Shown here: positions 1 to 9,479 of the stretch, piece by piece
Layout: each line of letters begins with the position of its first letter
Position numbering within the stretch: position 1 is the first letter of the stretch
Assembly (NCBI RefSeq): GCF_024159085.1
Contig: NZ_JAMZDE010000006.1
Location: 1 to 64,000 of the forward strand
From: Idiomarina rhizosphaerae
GTDB taxonomy: Bacteria; Pseudomonadota; Gammaproteobacteria; Enterobacterales; Alteromonadaceae
Length of the DNA: 64,000 nt
Reading direction: 5' to 3'
Notes under the pieces: generated by a model
What the model was told of the DNA's origin: nothing
Seen by the model: only the letters and a program-made list of their open reading frames with translations
Databases searched by the model: none
Translations under genes and position numbers: made by a program

Positions 1-24
1 TGACCCGTCCTAAATTATGTTGAC
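1..24 (+). repeat. IS left terminal inverted repeat
   Basis: It begins TGACCCGTCCTAAATTATG and matches the reverse complement of the right end at 21 of 24 positions. The first 11 bases are identical. The terminal TG/CA is usual for IS3-family ends. Confidence 0.9.
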
Positions 25-32
25 GGTTTTAA

Positions 33-842
33 CTAAGCCAGTTGCACCTTGCAACTGGCTTTTTTATGCACCTCATTTGGGGTTTTCATGCCCAAACTAA
101 GGTGCGGCCTGTATTCATTATAGATTGCAATCGATTGCCTTACCGCGCGCTTCAACTCCTCACCCGTTTTGCACTTCGTTAGTAAAAACTCGTGCTTAAG
201 GATTCCGTTAATGCGTTCCGCAAGCGCATTCTGGTAACAATCATAACCATCGGTCATGGAGGGCGTAATCGAGCTGGATGCGAGCTGGGTTTGATACGCC
301 TGTGAACAGTACTGACTGCCCCTATCGGAGTGGTGAATTAACGGGTCCTGGCTAAGTCGTCCTGTAGTCGCTTGCTTTAGCGCGCGCCCGATATCTGCCG
401 CTGTCATGCTTTGGGAGACGTCATGCCCCATGATTTTCCGGCTATAAGCATCTGTTACCAGCGATAAGTAATGGACTCCCGCATCGGTTTCGACATAGGT
501 TATGTCGCTAACAAAGACCTGCTCAGGTCGGCTTACAACCAGCTCCTTTAGCAGGTTAGGATGCTTCTTCATCCAGTGTTTACTATCCGTAGTTTTATGG
601 TAATTTCGCGGCTTCTTTACCAGCAAGTTATGATTGCGCAGGTAGTCAAAAAGGCCATCCCGGCCAAGTTTAATGCCGGCTGCTTCTAGCTTAGGCTTAA
701 GTAAATAATACAGTTTACGAGTGCCTAGCCTCGGCATAAAGCGTCGTATCTCTTGAACCAGCCTGAGAACTGGCATCAATGCCGCTGCTCTTCCCTGGTA
801 GCGGCTTTCAGCTTGATAAACAGACTGCCGGGATATTCCCAT
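33..842 (-). CDS. IS3-family transposase OrfB (DDE catalytic part)
   Basis: Catalytic subunit of the IS transposase, which cuts and joins the element ends. An HTH_21-like segment (about residues 30-85) precedes the rve integrase core. The acidic triad is D113 (VFVSDITY), D173 (HHSDRGSQY) and E209 (NALAERI), with the 35-residue D-E spacing typical of IS3. The ATG used here is only the first in-frame ATG. The same frame stays open upstream through 917, so the working enzyme is probably OrfAB, made by -1 frameshifting at 911-917. The frame is intact, with no stop before the natural end. Confidence 0.93.
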   Translation of the reverse strand: MGISRQSVYQAESRYQGRAAALMPVLRLVQEIRRFMPRLGTRKLYYLLKPKLEAAGIKLGRDGLFDYLRNHNLLVKKPRNYHKTTDSKHWMKKHPNLLKELVVSRPEQVFVSDITYVETDAGVHYLSLVTDAYSRKIMGHDVSQSMTAADIGRALKQATTGRLSQDPLIHHSDRGSQYCSQAYQTQLASSSITPSMTDGYDCYQNALAERINGILKHEFLLTKCKTGEELKRAVRQSIAIYNEYRPHLSLGMKTPNEVHKKASCKVQLA

Positions 843-865
843 TACACGGCACAGCTGCGATAAGC

Positions 866-1258
866 TTATTTGAGCTTGGCTCTGGAGTTTCCTAACCCCA
901 TGTCGACAAGCTTTTTTCGCAGTTGGGTTCCTTGTGTCGTATCGATGTAATCAATCATTTCATTGAGTACCAGGTTACGAACTTTCTCGTCTTCAAGCTT
1001 ACGCTCTAGCTCTTTGATTTGTTGCTCTGGGGTGGGGTTCGAAATAGTCATAAGTGTTAACCTCGGGCGATACCAGTCTTGCCGCCCATGCTTGCGAAGC
1101 CACACTAAAACAGTGCTTCTGCCTTGTATTCCATATTTAGCTTGTGCTTGCTTGTAGGTCAACTCGCCTTTTTCTACCTGCTCTACAACGGCTAATTTAA
1201 AGGCTATTGTGTAATCTCGTTGAGTACGCTTAGAGATTGATTTGGTTGGATTTCCCAT
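866..1258 (-). CDS. IS3-family OrfA (DNA-binding part)
   Basis: A 130-residue protein that binds the element ends. It has a helix-turn-helix of the transposase_8 type at about residues 15-60 (FKLAVVEQVEKGELTYKQA, then a VLVWLRK recognition region) and a leucine-zipper-like coiled coil at about residues 75-105. I chose the ATG at 1258 because a GGAG box lies 8 nt upstream. The frame also opens further up inside the terminal repeat, at a TTG with no such signal. It ends 23 nt before the first ATG of orfB, in a different phase. Confidence 0.9.
   Translation of the reverse strand: MGNPTKSISKRTQRDYTIAFKLAVVEQVEKGELTYKQAQAKYGIQGRSTVLVWLRKHGRQDWYRPRLTLMTISNPTPEQQIKELERKLEDEKVRNLVLNEMIDYIDTTQGTQLRKKLVDMGLGNSRAKLK
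911..917 (-). other. A6G programmed -1 frameshift site
   Basis: On the minus strand orfA reads CGA AAA AAG, giving the slippery heptamer A AAA AAG. Slipping back one base enters the orfB frame, which stays open through ISLSQLCRVMGISRQ into OrfB. A fused OrfAB is the known active form in this family. Frameshifting itself is inferred. Confidence 0.8.
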
Positions 1259-1274
1259 AATAAGTCTCCGATCT

Positions 1275-1298
1275 GTCAACTTATTTCAGGACGGGTCA
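1275..1298 (-). repeat. IS right terminal inverted repeat
   Basis: Read on the minus strand it begins TGACCCGTCCTGAAATAAG, pairing with the left end. The orfA start lies 16 bp inside it, so an orfA promoter would have to lie within or near this end. Confidence 0.9.
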
Positions 1299-1306
1299 TT
1301 AGACAC

Positions 1307-1338
1307 AAAAAAGCCGGCTGTACGTCAGCCGGCTTTTT
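1307..1338 (-). terminator. Alpha-operon terminator
   Basis: A GCCGGCTG stem pairs with CAGCCGGC around a TACGT loop, flanked by A6 on one side and T5 on the other, so it works in both directions. It lies 17 nt past the rplQ stop and separates the ribosomal operon from the insertion sequence. Confidence 0.9.
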
Positions 1339-1354
1339 AACTTTCCGAAGCGGT

Positions 1355-1756
1355 TTACTCCGTAACTTCTTCAGCTACTTCTTCAACTTCTTCAACTTCT
1401 GGGCGACCAACTAATTCAATGTAAGCCATTGGAGCGTTATCACCTGTACGGAAGCCACACTTCATAATGCGAGTGTAACCACCTGGGCGTTCTTCATAAC
1501 GCGGGCCTAATTCATTAAACAGCTTGCCAACAACCTCTTTGTCACGTGTGCGTGCGAACGCCAGACGACGATTTGCTACGCTGTCTTGTTTTGCCATTGT
1601 GATCAACGGCTCAACAACGCGACGTAACTCTTTTGCTTTTGGCAAAGTCGTCTTGATGATCTCATGACGCACTAAAGAGCTTGCCATGTTGCGGAACATT
1701 GCCTGACGATGGCTGCTGTTTCGATTTAGTTGACGACCACTCTTACGATGGCGCAT
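1355..1756 (-). CDS. rplQ: 50S ribosomal protein L17 (bL17)
   Basis: Large-subunit protein near the exit tunnel. The N-terminus [17 protein letters not shown] is diagnostic of bL17. At 133 residues it is slightly longer than E. coli L17 because of an acidic tail ([14 protein letters not shown]) at about 120-133. It is the last gene of the alpha operon, 39 nt after rpoA, and is followed by a strong hairpin terminator. Confidence 0.97.
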   Translation of the reverse strand: MRHRKSGRQLNRNSSHRQAMFRNMASSLVRHEIIKTTLPKAKELRRVVEPLITMAKQDSVANRRLAFARTRDKEVVGKLFNELGPRYEERPGGYTRIMKCGFRTGDNAPMAYIELVGRPEVEEVEEVAEEVTE

Positions 1757-1783
1757 ACCTATACCCTTCTCAGTAAATCTATT

Positions 1784-1800
1784 ACTAAGGTGACCTTAGT
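1784..1800. repeat. 17-nt perfect palindrome at the rpoA stop codon
   Basis: ACTAAGGT-G-ACCTTAGT straddles the rpoA stop codon (1796-1798). Only a short loop is possible and no T-run follows, so it is not a convincing terminator. It may be a processing or stability hairpin between rpoA and rplQ. Confidence 0.5.
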
Positions 1801-2785
1801 CGTTGTCAATTAAGCTGGCTGGTGGCCAGTTCTCAAGGCGCATGCCAAGAGACAAACCACGTGAAGCCAACACGTCTTTGATTTCAGTCAACGACTTCTT
1901 ACCCAAGTTCGGAGTTTTTAATAACTCGACCTCAGTGCGTTGTACTAAGTCACCAATGTACTGAATCGCTTCTGCTTTCAAGCAGTTCGCAGATCGAACA
2001 GTCAATTCCAAGTCGTCTACCGGACGCAGAAGGATCGGATCGAACTCCGGCTTCTCTTCTTTTTCTTCCGGTTCACTGATATCACGAAGTTCAACGAAGG
2101 CATCCAACTGTTCAGCTAAAATTGTTGCTGCACGGCGGATAGCTTCTTCTGGATCCAATGTACCATTGGTTTCCATTTCGATAACCAGCTTATCTAAGTC
2201 GGTACGCTGTTCAACACGAGCCGCATCTACAGAATATGCAATGCGTTCGACCGGGCTGAACGACGCGTCGACCAAAAGACGACCGATTGGACGTTCATCA
2301 TCATCAGCGGACTGACGAGATGCCGCAGGCACGTAACCACGACCACGTTCGACTTTCACTCGCATGACAAGTTCATAGTCGCCTGTCAGATGACAGATAA
2401 CGTGCTCAGGATTAACGATTTCAACATCACCATCGTGGGTGAAATCGCCTGCTGTTACAGGACCTGCTCCGGATTTATTCAAAGTCAGAGTTGCTTCATC
2501 TTTACCTTCAACGCTGACTGCCAGCCCTTTCAGGTTTAATAAAACTTCAATGACATCTTCCTGAACGCCCTCTTTGCTGCTGTATTCGTGCAGCACGCCA
2601 TCGATTTCAACCTCAGTCACTGCACAGCCTGGCATTGACGACAGTAAAATGCGACGTAACGCATTACCTAGTGTATAACCAAAGCCGCGTTCCAGAGGCT
2701 CCAGTGTCACCTTGGCATGAGTCGGGCTGATTTGCTCGATGTCGACTAACCTCGGCTTTAGGAATTCGGTAACAGAACCCTGCAT
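1796..2785 (-). CDS. rpoA: RNA polymerase alpha subunit
   Basis: Scaffold for RNA polymerase assembly and contact point for activators and UP elements. At 329 residues it has the length of E. coli RpoA. The N-terminal dimerisation domain spans about 1-235, followed by an acidic linker ([10 protein letters not shown]) and the C-terminal DNA-binding domain at about 248-325. R264 in [10 protein letters not shown] corresponds to the DNA-contacting R265 of E. coli. It lies between rpsD and rplQ as in E. coli. A palindrome spans its stop codon. Confidence 0.98.
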   Translation of the reverse strand: MQGSVTEFLKPRLVDIEQISPTHAKVTLEPLERGFGYTLGNALRRILLSSMPGCAVTEVEIDGVLHEYSSKEGVQEDVIEVLLNLKGLAVSVEGKDEATLTLNKSGAGPVTAGDFTHDGDVEIVNPEHVICHLTGDYELVMRVKVERGRGYVPAASRQSADDDERPIGRLLVDASFSPVERIAYSVDAARVEQRTDLDKLVIEMETNGTLDPEEAIRRAATILAEQLDAFVELRDISEPEEKEEKPEFDPILLRPVDDLELTVRSANCLKAEAIQYIGDLVQRTEVELLKTPNLGKKSLTEIKDVLASRGLSLGMRLENWPPASLIDND

Positions 2786-2810
2786 TGTGTCCTCTCTCTA
2801 TGCTTAAGCT

Positions 2811-3431
2811 TTACTTAGAGTAAAGCTCTACGATCAACTGTTCGTTAATTTCAGCAGACAAGTCGCTACGTTCTGGAAGACGTTTAAATGCACCTTCCAA
2901 TTTGTTGTTGTCTACTTCTATCCAGACTGGCTTCTCGCGTTGTTCTGCAAGCTCCAGTGCTGCTCCGATACGTGCCTGTTTCTTCGCTTTTTCACGAACA
3001 GAAACGACATCTTCAGGACGAACCTTGAACGATGGAATGTTCACTACCTGACCATTCACAACAACTGCTTTGTGACTGACCAGCTGACGAGCTTCTGCGC
3101 GTGTTGACGCAAAACCCATGCGATACACTACGTTATCCAAGCGCTGTTCCAGCAACTGCAACAGGTTTTCACCGGTATTGCCTTTCAGTCGTGCAGCTTC
3201 TTTGTAGTAGTTACGAAATTGCTTTTCCAGTACGCCGTACATACGACGAACTTTCTGTTTCTCACGCAACTGAACACCGTAATCTGACAAACGACCGCGA
3301 CGCGCGCCGTGTTGTCCTGGTGCAGTTTCGATCTTACATTTAGAATCGATTGCGCGAACGCCGCTTTTCAGGAACAAATCTGTTCCTTCGCGACGGCTCA
3401 GCTTGAGCTTTGGACCCAAATATCTAGCCAT
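2811..3431 (-). CDS. rpsD: 30S ribosomal protein S4 (uS4)
   Basis: Primary 16S rRNA binding protein that starts assembly of the 30S body. In E. coli it also represses the alpha operon by binding the rpsM leader. 206 residues, starting [18 protein letters not shown]. The S4 RNA-binding domain lies at about 97-160 ([18 protein letters not shown]). The zinc-ribbon cysteines of some S4 versions are absent. It lies 29 nt after rpsK and 25 nt before rpoA. Confidence 0.98.
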   Translation of the reverse strand: MARYLGPKLKLSRREGTDLFLKSGVRAIDSKCKIETAPGQHGARRGRLSDYGVQLREKQKVRRMYGVLEKQFRNYYKEAARLKGNTGENLLQLLEQRLDNVVYRMGFASTRAEARQLVSHKAVVVNGQVVNIPSFKVRPEDVVSVREKAKKQARIGAALELAEQREKPVWIEVDNNKLEGAFKRLPERSDLSAEINEQLIVELYSK

Positions 3432-3459
3432 GATCTTTCTCCAACTATCGATTCACGCC

Positions 3460-3849
3460 TTAAACGCGACGTTTCTTAGGCGGACGACAACCGTTGTGAG
3501 GAATCGGTGTCACATCGGTAATATTTGTGATTTTGTAACCAACGGCGTTCAGGGCACGAATCGATGATTCACGACCTGGGCCTGGACCATTCACAAATAC
3601 TTCCAGGTTTTTCAGTCCGTATTCCTTCGCCATTTCACCTGCACGTTCTGCTGCAACCTGTGCTGCGAACGGCGTTGATTTCCGTGAACCACGGAACCCT
3701 GATCCACCTGCGGTAGCCCACGCTAATGCGTTACCCTGGCGATCAGTAATGGTAATAATGGTGTTGTTGAAAGATGCATGCACATGAGCCATGCCATCGG
3801 CGACCTGCTTTTTAACGCGCTTTCGAGAGCGAGTTGGTGTTTTAGCCAT
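3460..3849 (-). CDS. rpsK: 30S ribosomal protein S11 (uS11)
   Basis: 30S platform protein near the E site. 129 residues, the same as in E. coli. The glycine-rich [15 protein letters not shown] segment and the C-terminal [15 protein letters not shown] are hallmark features of the family. It lies in the alpha operon 12 nt after rpsM. Confidence 0.98.
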   Translation of the reverse strand: MAKTPTRSRKRVKKQVADGMAHVHASFNNTIITITDRQGNALAWATAGGSGFRGSRKSTPFAAQVAAERAGEMAKEYGLKNLEVFVNGPGPGRESSIRALNAVGYKITNITDVTPIPHNGCRPPKKRRV

Positions 3850-3861
3850 TACTCAATCCCC

Positions 3862-4218
3862 CTATTTCTTAATTGGTTTGCGCGGACCTTTACGAGTGCG
3901 CGCATTTGTTTTAGTGCGCTGCCCACGTAGAGGTAAGCTACGACGATGACGAAGTCCACGGAAACACCCGAGGTCCATCAAACGTTTAATGTTCATAGAT
4001 ACTTCACGACGCAGATCACCTTCTACGGCGAACTTTGATACAGCGTCACGAAGCGCGTCCAGTTTGTCTTCTGACAATGAACCAATCTTGGTGTCTTCAG
4101 CGATACCCGTAGCAGCAAGAATCTGCTGTGAACGAGTACGGCCAACACCGTAGATTGCAGTCAAAGCTATGACTGCATGCTTATTGTCAGGAACGTTAAT
4201 GCCAGCGATACGGGCCAC
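3862..4218 (-). CDS. rpsM: 30S ribosomal protein S13 (uS13)
   Basis: 30S head protein that bridges to the 50S subunit and touches P-site tRNA. 118 residues with the start [14 protein letters not shown] and a basic tail ending GPRKPIKK. I use the GTG at 4218: it gives the family N-terminus and lies 8 nt after AAGGAG. A GTG two codons upstream has its SD only 2 nt away. A GTG start is also used in E. coli rpsM. It is the first gene of the alpha operon and follows the S4-type leader. Confidence 0.97.
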   Translation of the reverse strand: MARIAGINVPDNKHAVIALTAIYGVGRTRSQQILAATGIAEDTKIGSLSEDKLDALRDAVSKFAVEGDLRREVSMNIKRLMDLGCFRGLRHRRSLPLRGQRTKTNARTRKGPRKPIKK

Positions 4219-4292
4219 TAACACGTCTCCTTCAGTTTGTAGGCTTCAGTTGAAAAGCCCGTTAGGATACTCAACCGATTGCCGAATTGCAA
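4213..4292 (-). ncRNA. Alpha-operon leader, S4-binding pseudoknot region (Alpha_RBS-like)
   Basis: Upstream of rpsM the minus strand carries TTGAGTATCCT, then ACGGGCTTTTCA (4249-4276), then AAGGAG and the GTG start. From memory, E. coli has the same blocks in the pseudoknot leader where S4 represses rpsM translation. GTTGA and TCAAC can pair around the motif. A promoter-like TTGCAA-17-TATCCT lies at 4264-4292, although in E. coli the equivalent of TATCCT is thought to be transcribed. S4 control is therefore inference from a conserved element. Confidence 0.7.
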
Positions 4293-4301
4293 ATACTTCA
4301 A

Positions 4302-4331
4302 AGGCTGCGACGATTAAGCCGCAAGCCTTTC
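4302..4331 (-). terminator. Hairpin between the spc and alpha operons
   Basis: Just after the rpmJ stop the minus strand can fold AAGGC-TGCG with CGCA-GCCTT around a short loop. No long U-tract follows, so this is a weak or partial terminator, or an RNA-processing hairpin. E. coli also has a hairpin between rpmJ and rpsM. Confidence 0.5.
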
Positions 4332-4338
4332 CTTCGAA

Positions 4339-4452
4339 TCAACCTTGTCGTTGCTTATGCTTAGCATCAGTGCAAATAACGCGAACTACACCGTTACGCT
4401 TGATGATTTTGCAGTTACGACAGATTTTCTTCACGGAAGCACGAACTTTCAT
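4339..4452 (-). CDS. rpmJ: 50S ribosomal protein L36 (bL36), zinc-binding form
   Basis: A 37-residue protein starting [17 protein letters not shown]11, C14, C27 and H32 form the zinc site of the C+ form. It stabilises 23S rRNA near the peptidyl transferase region. It is the last gene of the spc operon, 24 nt after secY, which matches the E. coli order. The family match is clear over the whole length. Confidence 0.96.
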   Translation of the reverse strand: MKVRASVKKICRNCKIIKRNGVVRVICTDAKHKQRQG

Positions 4453-4476
4453 TGCTACTCTCCGTTCTACCCAATC

Positions 4477-5805
4477 TTACCGGCCGTAGCCTTTTAGATT
4501 GGCTTTTTTCAGGACAGAGTCATATTGATGCGACATCATATGAGTCTGAACCTGTGCCATAAAGTCCATGATAACAACTACGATAATCAATAAAGATGTA
4601 CCGCCGAAGTAGAATTGCACATTCCATGCAATCATCATGAACTCCGGAACCAAACAGACAAAGGTAATGTACAGTGCGCCTGCTAATGTCAAACGCGTCA
4701 TTACTTTATCGATGTATCTTGAGGTTTGTTCACCTGGGCGAATACCCGGAATAAACGCACCCGACTTCTTCAAGTTGTCAGCTGTTTCGCGAGGGTTAAA
4801 TACCAACGCAGTGTAGAAGAAACAGAAGAAGATTATCGCAGCCGCGTACAATAACACATATAACGGCTGACCGGGAGACAATGTCATCGATACTTGTTGC
4901 AAAATGTCTGCAACCGCACCGTCACCAGAGCCAAACCAAGTGGCGATGGTACCCGGGAATAAAATAATGCTCGACGCAAAAATTGGTGGAATAACACCAG
5001 CCATATTAACTTTCAATGGCAAGTGTGTGCTTTGCGCAGCAAATACCTTACGACCTTGTTGACGCTTCGCATAGTTAACGACGATACGACGTTGACCACG
5101 TTCCACAAAAACAACGAAATAAGTTACTGCTAAAACCACAACCCCAATTAGTAACAACAATAACAGGTGCAAGTCACCTTGACGCGCTTGTTCAGCCGTC
5201 TGGCCGATAGCGGAAGGTAAACCTGCAACAATACCCACAAAGATCAGGATAGAGATACCGTTGCCAATACCACGCTCAGTAATCTGTTCGCCTAACCACA
5301 TAAGGAACATGGTCCCCGTGACTAAGCTCACTACAGCAGTGAAATAAAAGCCGAAGCCAGGGTCTATTACGAGTCCGGGCATTAAATTTGGCAAGCCTGT
5401 AGCTATACCAATCGACTGGAACGTTGCCAGTATTAAAGTACCCCACCGCGTATACTGGTTAATCTTACGACGACCAGACTCACCTTCTTTCTTAAGCTCA
5501 GCCAAACGTGGATGTACCACGCTAGCCAACTGCATAATAATCGAAGCCGATATATACGGCATAATACCTAATGCAAATACTGACGCACGCTCTAAGGCAC
5601 CACCGCTGAACATGTTAAACATGGCAACGATGGTATCTTTCTGCTGTTCGAATAGCTGAGCTAATACAGCGGCATCAATACCAGGAATAGGCACAAAGGA
5701 GCCCGCTCGGAAAACGATAATCGCTCCTAACACAAACAGCAGGCGACGCTTAAGTTCCGACAAGCCACCTTGCGCTCGATTTGATTCCAATCCTGGTTTA
5801 GCCAT
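4477..5805 (-). CDS. secY: Protein translocase subunit SecY
   Basis: Core channel of the inner-membrane Sec translocon, working with SecE, SecG and SecA. 442 residues (E. coli 443) with ten predicted membrane spans. The N-terminal start [18 protein letters not shown], the plug region after the first span and the cytoplasmic loop [18 protein letters not shown] are typical. It lies between rplO and rpmJ in the spc operon, the usual site for coupling export capacity to ribosome production. Confidence 0.98.
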   Translation of the reverse strand: MAKPGLESNRAQGGLSELKRRLLFVLGAIIVFRAGSFVPIPGIDAAVLAQLFEQQKDTIVAMFNMFSGGALERASVFALGIMPYISASIIMQLASVVHPRLAELKKEGESGRRKINQYTRWGTLILATFQSIGIATGLPNLMPGLVIDPGFGFYFTAVVSLVTGTMFLMWLGEQITERGIGNGISILIFVGIVAGLPSAIGQTAEQARQGDLHLLLLLLIGVVVLAVTYFVVFVERGQRRIVVNYAKRQQGRKVFAAQSTHLPLKVNMAGVIPPIFASSIILFPGTIATWFGSGDGAVADILQQVSMTLSPGQPLYVLLYAAAIIFFCFFYTALVFNPRETADNLKKSGAFIPGIRPGEQTSRYIDKVMTRLTLAGALYITFVCLVPEFMMIAWNVQFYFGGTSLLIIVVVIMDFMAQVQTHMMSHQYDSVLKKANLKGYGR

Positions 5806-5810
5806 TTGCT

Positions 5811-6245
5811 CTATCCTTCGATTTTGCCGCCAGCAGCTTCAATAGCTTCGCGAGCGCCTTTGGTGACTTTAAGACCTTTTACAGTCACAGCACGACTTAA
5901 CTCACCAGATTTGATGACTTTAGCGTGTAGTACGTTCTTACGAACGAGACCTGCTGCTTTCAAAGTCGCCAGTTCAACGGTATCACCGTCAACCTTCGCG
6001 ATTTCTGCCAAGTTTACTTCTGCAGTGACCATAGCCTTGCGTGAAGTAAAACCAAATTTTGGCAGACGACGTTGAATTGGCATTTGTCCGCCTTCGAAAC
6101 CTGGCTTGACTGAGCCACCAGAGCGAGACTTCTGCCCTTTGTGACCACGGCCGCCAGTCTTTCCAAGACCTGAACCAATACCACGCCCAACGCGCTTTTT
6201 GCTGCTTTTTGCACCAGGTGCGGGAGCAAGTGTATTAAGTTCCAT
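5811..6245 (-). CDS. rplO: 50S ribosomal protein L15 (uL15)
   Basis: Late-assembly large-subunit protein, 144 residues as in E. coli. The long basic glycine-rich N-terminal extension ([19 protein letters not shown]) threads into 23S rRNA, and the [17 protein letters not shown] motif follows. It lies 3 nt after rpmD and 5 nt before secY, so translation is probably coupled. Confidence 0.98.
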   Translation of the reverse strand: MELNTLAPAPGAKSSKKRVGRGIGSGLGKTGGRGHKGQKSRSGGSVKPGFEGGQMPIQRRLPKFGFTSRKAMVTAEVNLAEIAKVDGDTVELATLKAAGLVRKNVLHAKVIKSGELSRAVTVKGLKVTKGAREAIEAAGGKIEG

Positions 6246-6248
6246 CGC

Positions 6249-6431
6249 TTATCCCTCCACCTTAATCATGTAATTAACTCGGTTCACCATACCGCGGACT
6301 GCAGCAGTGTCTTCCAACTCTACTGTGTGACCAATGCGGCGGAGACCCAAGCCACGTAGTGTAGCTTTATGCTTCGGCAAACGACCGATAGAGCTACGCG
6401 TCTGTGTTACTTTGATTGTCTTTTTCGCCAT
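6249..6431 (-). CDS. rpmD: 50S ribosomal protein L30 (uL30)
   Basis: Small large-subunit protein of 60 residues, about the length of E. coli L30. It starts [20 protein letters not shown] and carries the [15 protein letters not shown] motif. It is packed between rpsE and rplO with gaps of 6 and 3 nt. Confidence 0.97.
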   Translation of the reverse strand: MAKKTIKVTQTRSSIGRLPKHKATLRGLGLRRIGHTVELEDTAAVRGMVNRVNYMIKVEG

Positions 6432-6437
6432 TGTTCA

Positions 6438-6938
6438 CTACCCCAGTATTTCGTCAACGCGCAATCCACGCTTCGCCGCAACTTGCTCCGGCGATTTCAT
6501 GCCGTTCAACGCTTTGATAGTCGCGCGAACAACGTTGATTGGGTTGGTTGAACCATATGCCTTTGACAGCACGTTATGAACACCTGAAACTTCCAGAACC
6601 GCACGCATTGCACCACCAGCGATGATACCCGTACCTTCTGAAGCAGGTTGCATGTATACCTGTGAACCTGAATGACGTCCTTTAACAGGATGCTGTAAAG
6701 TGTCGCCTTTCAGTTGAACGGTAACCATATTGCGACGTGCTTTTTCCATTGCTTTTTGAATAGCAGCGGGTACTTCACGCGCTTTACCATAACCAAAACC
6801 GACTTTACCTTTACCGTCGCCAACCACAGTCAGTGCAGTGAAGCTAAAGATACGACCACCTTTAACTACTTTTGCTACACGATTTACTGTGATCAACTTC
6901 TCTATCAGTTCACCGGTTTGAGCTTCTACATTTGCCAT
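6438..6938 (-). CDS. rpsE: 30S ribosomal protein S5 (uS5)
   Basis: 30S protein at the mRNA entry channel that affects decoding accuracy. 166 residues. The double-stranded RNA-binding-like N-terminal domain carries [16 protein letters not shown], the loop where spectinomycin-resistance changes occur in E. coli. No such change is evident here. The [14 protein letters not shown] motif follows. Spc operon, 9 nt after rplR. Confidence 0.98.
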   Translation of the reverse strand: MANVEAQTGELIEKLITVNRVAKVVKGGRIFSFTALTVVGDGKGKVGFGYGKAREVPAAIQKAMEKARRNMVTVQLKGDTLQHPVKGRHSGSQVYMQPASEGTGIIAGGAMRAVLEVSGVHNVLSKAYGSTNPINVVRATIKALNGMKSPEQVAAKRGLRVDEILG

Positions 6939-6947
6939 GTTCGTCTC

Positions 6948-7301
6948 CTAGAACTGAAGTCCGGCTTCACGAGCTGCGTCCGCTAATGCGGCTACGCGAC
7001 CGTGGTATTTAAAACCACTACGATCGAAAGACACGTTTTTAACGCCTTTTTCAATCGCTCGTTCAGCGATAGTTTTGCCCACGACTTTGGCTGCATCTAC
7101 ATTACCTGTAGATTTAAGCCCTTCGCGGACACTTTTCTCTGCAGTCGATGCGGCTGCCAGCACTTCAGAACCGTTAGGTGCGATCAACTGCGCGTAAATA
7201 TGCCGTGGTGTACGGTGAACGACCAGGCGATTTGCACCCAACTCTTTAATTTGTTTACGTGCGCGAGTAGCACGACGTAAGCGAGCTGCTTTATTGTCCA
7301 T
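6948..7301 (-). CDS. rplR: 50S ribosomal protein L18 (uL18)
   Basis: 5S rRNA-binding protein that, with L5 and L25, docks the 5S particle on the 50S subunit. 117 residues, the same as E. coli, starting [17 protein letters not shown] and ending [14 protein letters not shown]. It lies between rplF and rpsE. Confidence 0.97.
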   Translation of the reverse strand: MDNKAARLRRATRARKQIKELGANRLVVHRTPRHIYAQLIAPNGSEVLAAASTAEKSVREGLKSTGNVDAAKVVGKTIAERAIEKGVKNVSFDRSGFKYHGRVAALADAAREAGLQF

Positions 7302-7310
7302 CGTATTACC

Positions 7311-7844
7311 CTACTTTTTCTTGGCTTCTTTACGGCGCACTTGCTCGTCAGCATAACGAACACCTTTGCCTTTGTAAGGCTCGGGTTTACGGTATGCACG
7401 AATGTTAGCGGCAACTTGACCAACTAACTGCTTATCTGCACCTTTAACGACGACTTCAGTCTGAGTCGGAGTATCGATTGTGATCCCTTCGGGAATCTCG
7501 AACTCCACAGGATGCGAAAAGCCTAGCGTCAGGTTCAGTTTTTTACCTTGTGCTTGCGCACGGTAACCAACACCTATCAACTGTAACTTACGTTCGAATC
7601 CTTTAGTGACTCCGACCACCATGTTTTGCAACAATGCGCGAGCCGTACCAGCTTGAGCTGTTGAGTTAGCAACACCTTCACGGGCGTTAGTACGTAACTC
7701 ACTCTCATCTTTTACCAGTTCAACTGCATCGTTTACAACACGACTCAGTGAGCCTTGGGCACCTTTAATCGTGATTTCCTGGCCATTTAGCGTAACTTCA
7801 ACGCCAGCAGGAATTTCAATGGGTGCTTTAGCAACACGTGACAT
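7311..7844 (-). CDS. rplF: 50S ribosomal protein L6 (uL6)
   Basis: Large-subunit protein near the factor-binding centre. 177 residues, the E. coli length, with two repeated L6 folds (about 10-82 and 90-164). The signature [14 protein letters not shown] near the C-terminus is clear. It lies 14 nt after rpsH and 9 nt before rplR. Confidence 0.98.
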   Translation of the reverse strand: MSRVAKAPIEIPAGVEVTLNGQEITIKGAQGSLSRVVNDAVELVKDESELRTNAREGVANSTAQAGTARALLQNMVVGVTKGFERKLQLIGVGYRAQAQGKKLNLTLGFSHPVEFEIPEGITIDTPTQTEVVVKGADKQLVGQVAANIRAYRKPEPYKGKGVRYADEQVRRKEAKKK

Positions 7845-7858
7845 TTCCTACCTCCTAA

Positions 7859-8251
7859 TTACGCTACGTAACCGATAATTTCGCCACCAAGACCAGCTTG
7901 GCGAGCGGCACGATCAGTCATCAGGCCTTTAGACGTCGAAACTACTGCGATGCCAAGGCCACCCATTACGTTAGGCAACTCGTTGCGTTTCTTATAGATA
8001 CGCAGACCAGGGCGACTAACGCGCTCGATTGTTTCAATTACTGGCTTGCCTTCGAAATATTTCAATTCGACTTCAAGCTCAGGTTTAACAGTACTCTCGG
8101 CACTGTAACCAGTAATAAAACCTTCTTCTTTCAGAACTTGAGCAATCGCCACTTTCTGCTTAGAAGACGGCATTTTAACCGTTACTTTGTTAGCACCTTG
8201 AGCGTTGCGAATGCGTGTGAACATATCCGCAATTGGATCTTGCATGCTCAT
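7859..8251 (-). CDS. rpsH: 30S ribosomal protein S8 (uS8)
   Basis: Primary 16S rRNA-binding protein of the central domain. In E. coli it is also the translational repressor of the spc operon. 130 residues, starting [18 protein letters not shown] and carrying the C-terminal signature [20 protein letters not shown]. It lies after rpsN. I did not find a convincing copy of the E. coli S8 target at the rplX-rplE junction. Confidence 0.98.
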   Translation of the reverse strand: MSMQDPIADMFTRIRNAQGANKVTVKMPSSKQKVAIAQVLKEEGFITGYSAESTVKPELEVELKYFEGKPVIETIERVSRPGLRIYKKRNELPNVMGGLGIAVVSTSKGLMTDRAARQAGLGGEIIGYVA

Positions 8252-8277
8252 ATTTGCTTTCTCCCGTGATTCGTGGC

Positions 8278-8583
8278 TTACCAGCTAGCTTTTTTCAAGC
8301 CAGGAATTTCACCGCGCATCGCCATCTCACGGACCTTGATTCGGCTCATGCCGAATTTACGAAGGAAACCATGAGGACGACCAGTTATACGACAACGGTT
8401 ACGTTGACGCGTCGGACTGGCATCACGTGGGAGCTGTTGCAACTTAAGTACGGCTTCCCAACGCTCTTCGTCTGATGCTTTAGGGTCATTAATGACCGTT
8501 TTCAGTGCGTTGCGTTTTTCTGCGTATTTTGAAGCGATTTTAGCTCGCTTCACGTCACGCGCTTTCATTGACTGTTTTGCCAT
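8278..8583 (-). CDS. rpsN: 30S ribosomal protein S14 (uS14), zinc-independent form
   Basis: 30S head protein. 101 residues, the long form. The short zinc form has two CXXC pairs; here only one cysteine is visible ([12 protein letters not shown]), so no zinc site is expected. Zinc-independent S14 is the E. coli arrangement. It lies between rplE and rpsH. Confidence 0.97.
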   Translation of the reverse strand: MAKQSMKARDVKRAKIASKYAEKRNALKTVINDPKASDEERWEAVLKLQQLPRDASPTRQRNRCRITGRPHGFLRKFGMSRIKVREMAMRGEIPGLKKASW

Positions 8584-8594
8584 AACTCTACACC

Positions 8595-9134
8595 TTACTT
8601 TCTGAACGGGAAGTTAAAGGCAGCTAGCAAAGCACGAGCTTCGTCATCTGTGCCAGCATTTGTGGTAATGGTGATATCCAGACCACGTACCTTGTCGACT
8701 TTGTCATAGTCGACCTCCGGAAAGATGATCTGCTCACGAACACCCATGCTGTAATTACCACGACCATCGAACGATTTAGGGTTCAGGCCACGGAAGTCAC
8801 GGATACGTGGGATTGCAATCGAAATTAAGCGTTGCAAAAAGTCCCACATGCGCTCGCCGCGCAGAGTTACTTTACAGCCAATCGGGAAGCCTTCACGGAC
8901 TTTGAAACCGGCGACAGACTTGCGTGCCACAGTACGAATTGGCTTTTGACCAGAGATAGCCTCTAGGTCAGCCACTGCGTTATCAAGTACTTTTTTGTCA
9001 GCCAGAGCTTCACCAACACCCATGTTAAGGGTGATTTTATCAATCCGAGGGACTTGCATGACGCTGTTGTAGCTGAACTCTTTCATAAGCTCAGGAACTA
9101 CCGATTCTCTGTAAAAATCATGCAGTTTCGCCAT
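8595..9134 (-). CDS. rplE: 50S ribosomal protein L5 (uL5)
   Basis: Binds 5S rRNA and forms the B1b bridge to S13. 179 residues, the E. coli length. The signature around [18 protein letters not shown] and the [17 protein letters not shown] tail are clear. It lies 20 nt after rplX with SD TTGGAG. In E. coli this start region is where S8 binds. Confidence 0.98.
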   Translation of the reverse strand: MAKLHDFYRESVVPELMKEFSYNSVMQVPRIDKITLNMGVGEALADKKVLDNAVADLEAISGQKPIRTVARKSVAGFKVREGFPIGCKVTLRGERMWDFLQRLISIAIPRIRDFRGLNPKSFDGRGNYSMGVREQIIFPEVDYDKVDKVRGLDITITTNAGTDDEARALLAAFNFPFRK

Positions 9135-9154
9135 CGTAAAACTCCAAGTTTGAA

Positions 9155-9469
9155 TTAAATGATTGCGTTGTTCGATTTGAAGAAGCGAACTTTCTTGCCA
9201 TCTTCAATACGAAATCCAACACGATCTGCTTTACCTGTCTCTGGGTTAAGGATCGCTACGTTCGAAATGTGGATTGCTGCTTCTTGTTCAACGATGCCAC
9301 CAGATTCACCTAGAGCCGGATTTGGCTTTTGGTGTTTCTTGACTACGTTGACGCCTTCCACGATCACGCGATCTTTATCGGTAAGAACTTTCAGGACTTT
9401 GCCTTGTTTGCCCTTGTCCTTACCTGCCAGGACGACTACTTCGTCATCACGTTTAATTTTTGCCGCCAT
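9155..9469 (-). CDS. rplX: 50S ribosomal protein L24 (uL24)
   Basis: Assembly-initiator protein of the 50S subunit. 104 residues with an N-terminal KOW motif ([20 protein letters not shown]). It is the second gene of the spc operon, 10 nt after rplN. Confidence 0.97.
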   Translation of the reverse strand: MAAKIKRDDEVVVLAGKDKGKQGKVLKVLTDKDRVIVEGVNVVKKHQKPNPALGESGGIVEQEAAIHISNVAILNPETGKADRVGFRIEDGKKVRFFKSNNAII

Positions 9470-9479
9470 AATTGACTCC

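Larger units (their letters stand above)
1..1298 (-). mobile_element. IS3-family insertion sequence, complete
   Basis: The element is bounded by imperfect inverted repeats beginning TGACCCGTCCT (21 of 24 positions match) and holds two overlapping-phase reading frames, orfA and orfB, with a DDE transposase, the classic IS3-family layout. Both frames look intact, so the copy may be active. It lies 8 bp beyond the bidirectional terminator of rplQ, so it disrupts no gene on that side. The window starts at the first base of the element, so a 3-4 bp target duplication cannot be checked. The subgroup was not assigned. Confidence 0.93.

Noticed and set aside
1784-1800. Palindrome at the rpoA stop as a terminator
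   Set aside because: No T-run follows and the gene after it, rplQ, belongs to the same operon.
9120-9160. E. coli-type S8 target at the rplX-rplE junction
   Set aside because: The TTGGAG...ACGATGGCG sequence resembles E. coli, but the lower stem as I recall it would not pair here (runs of T on both sides). A covariance search would be needed.
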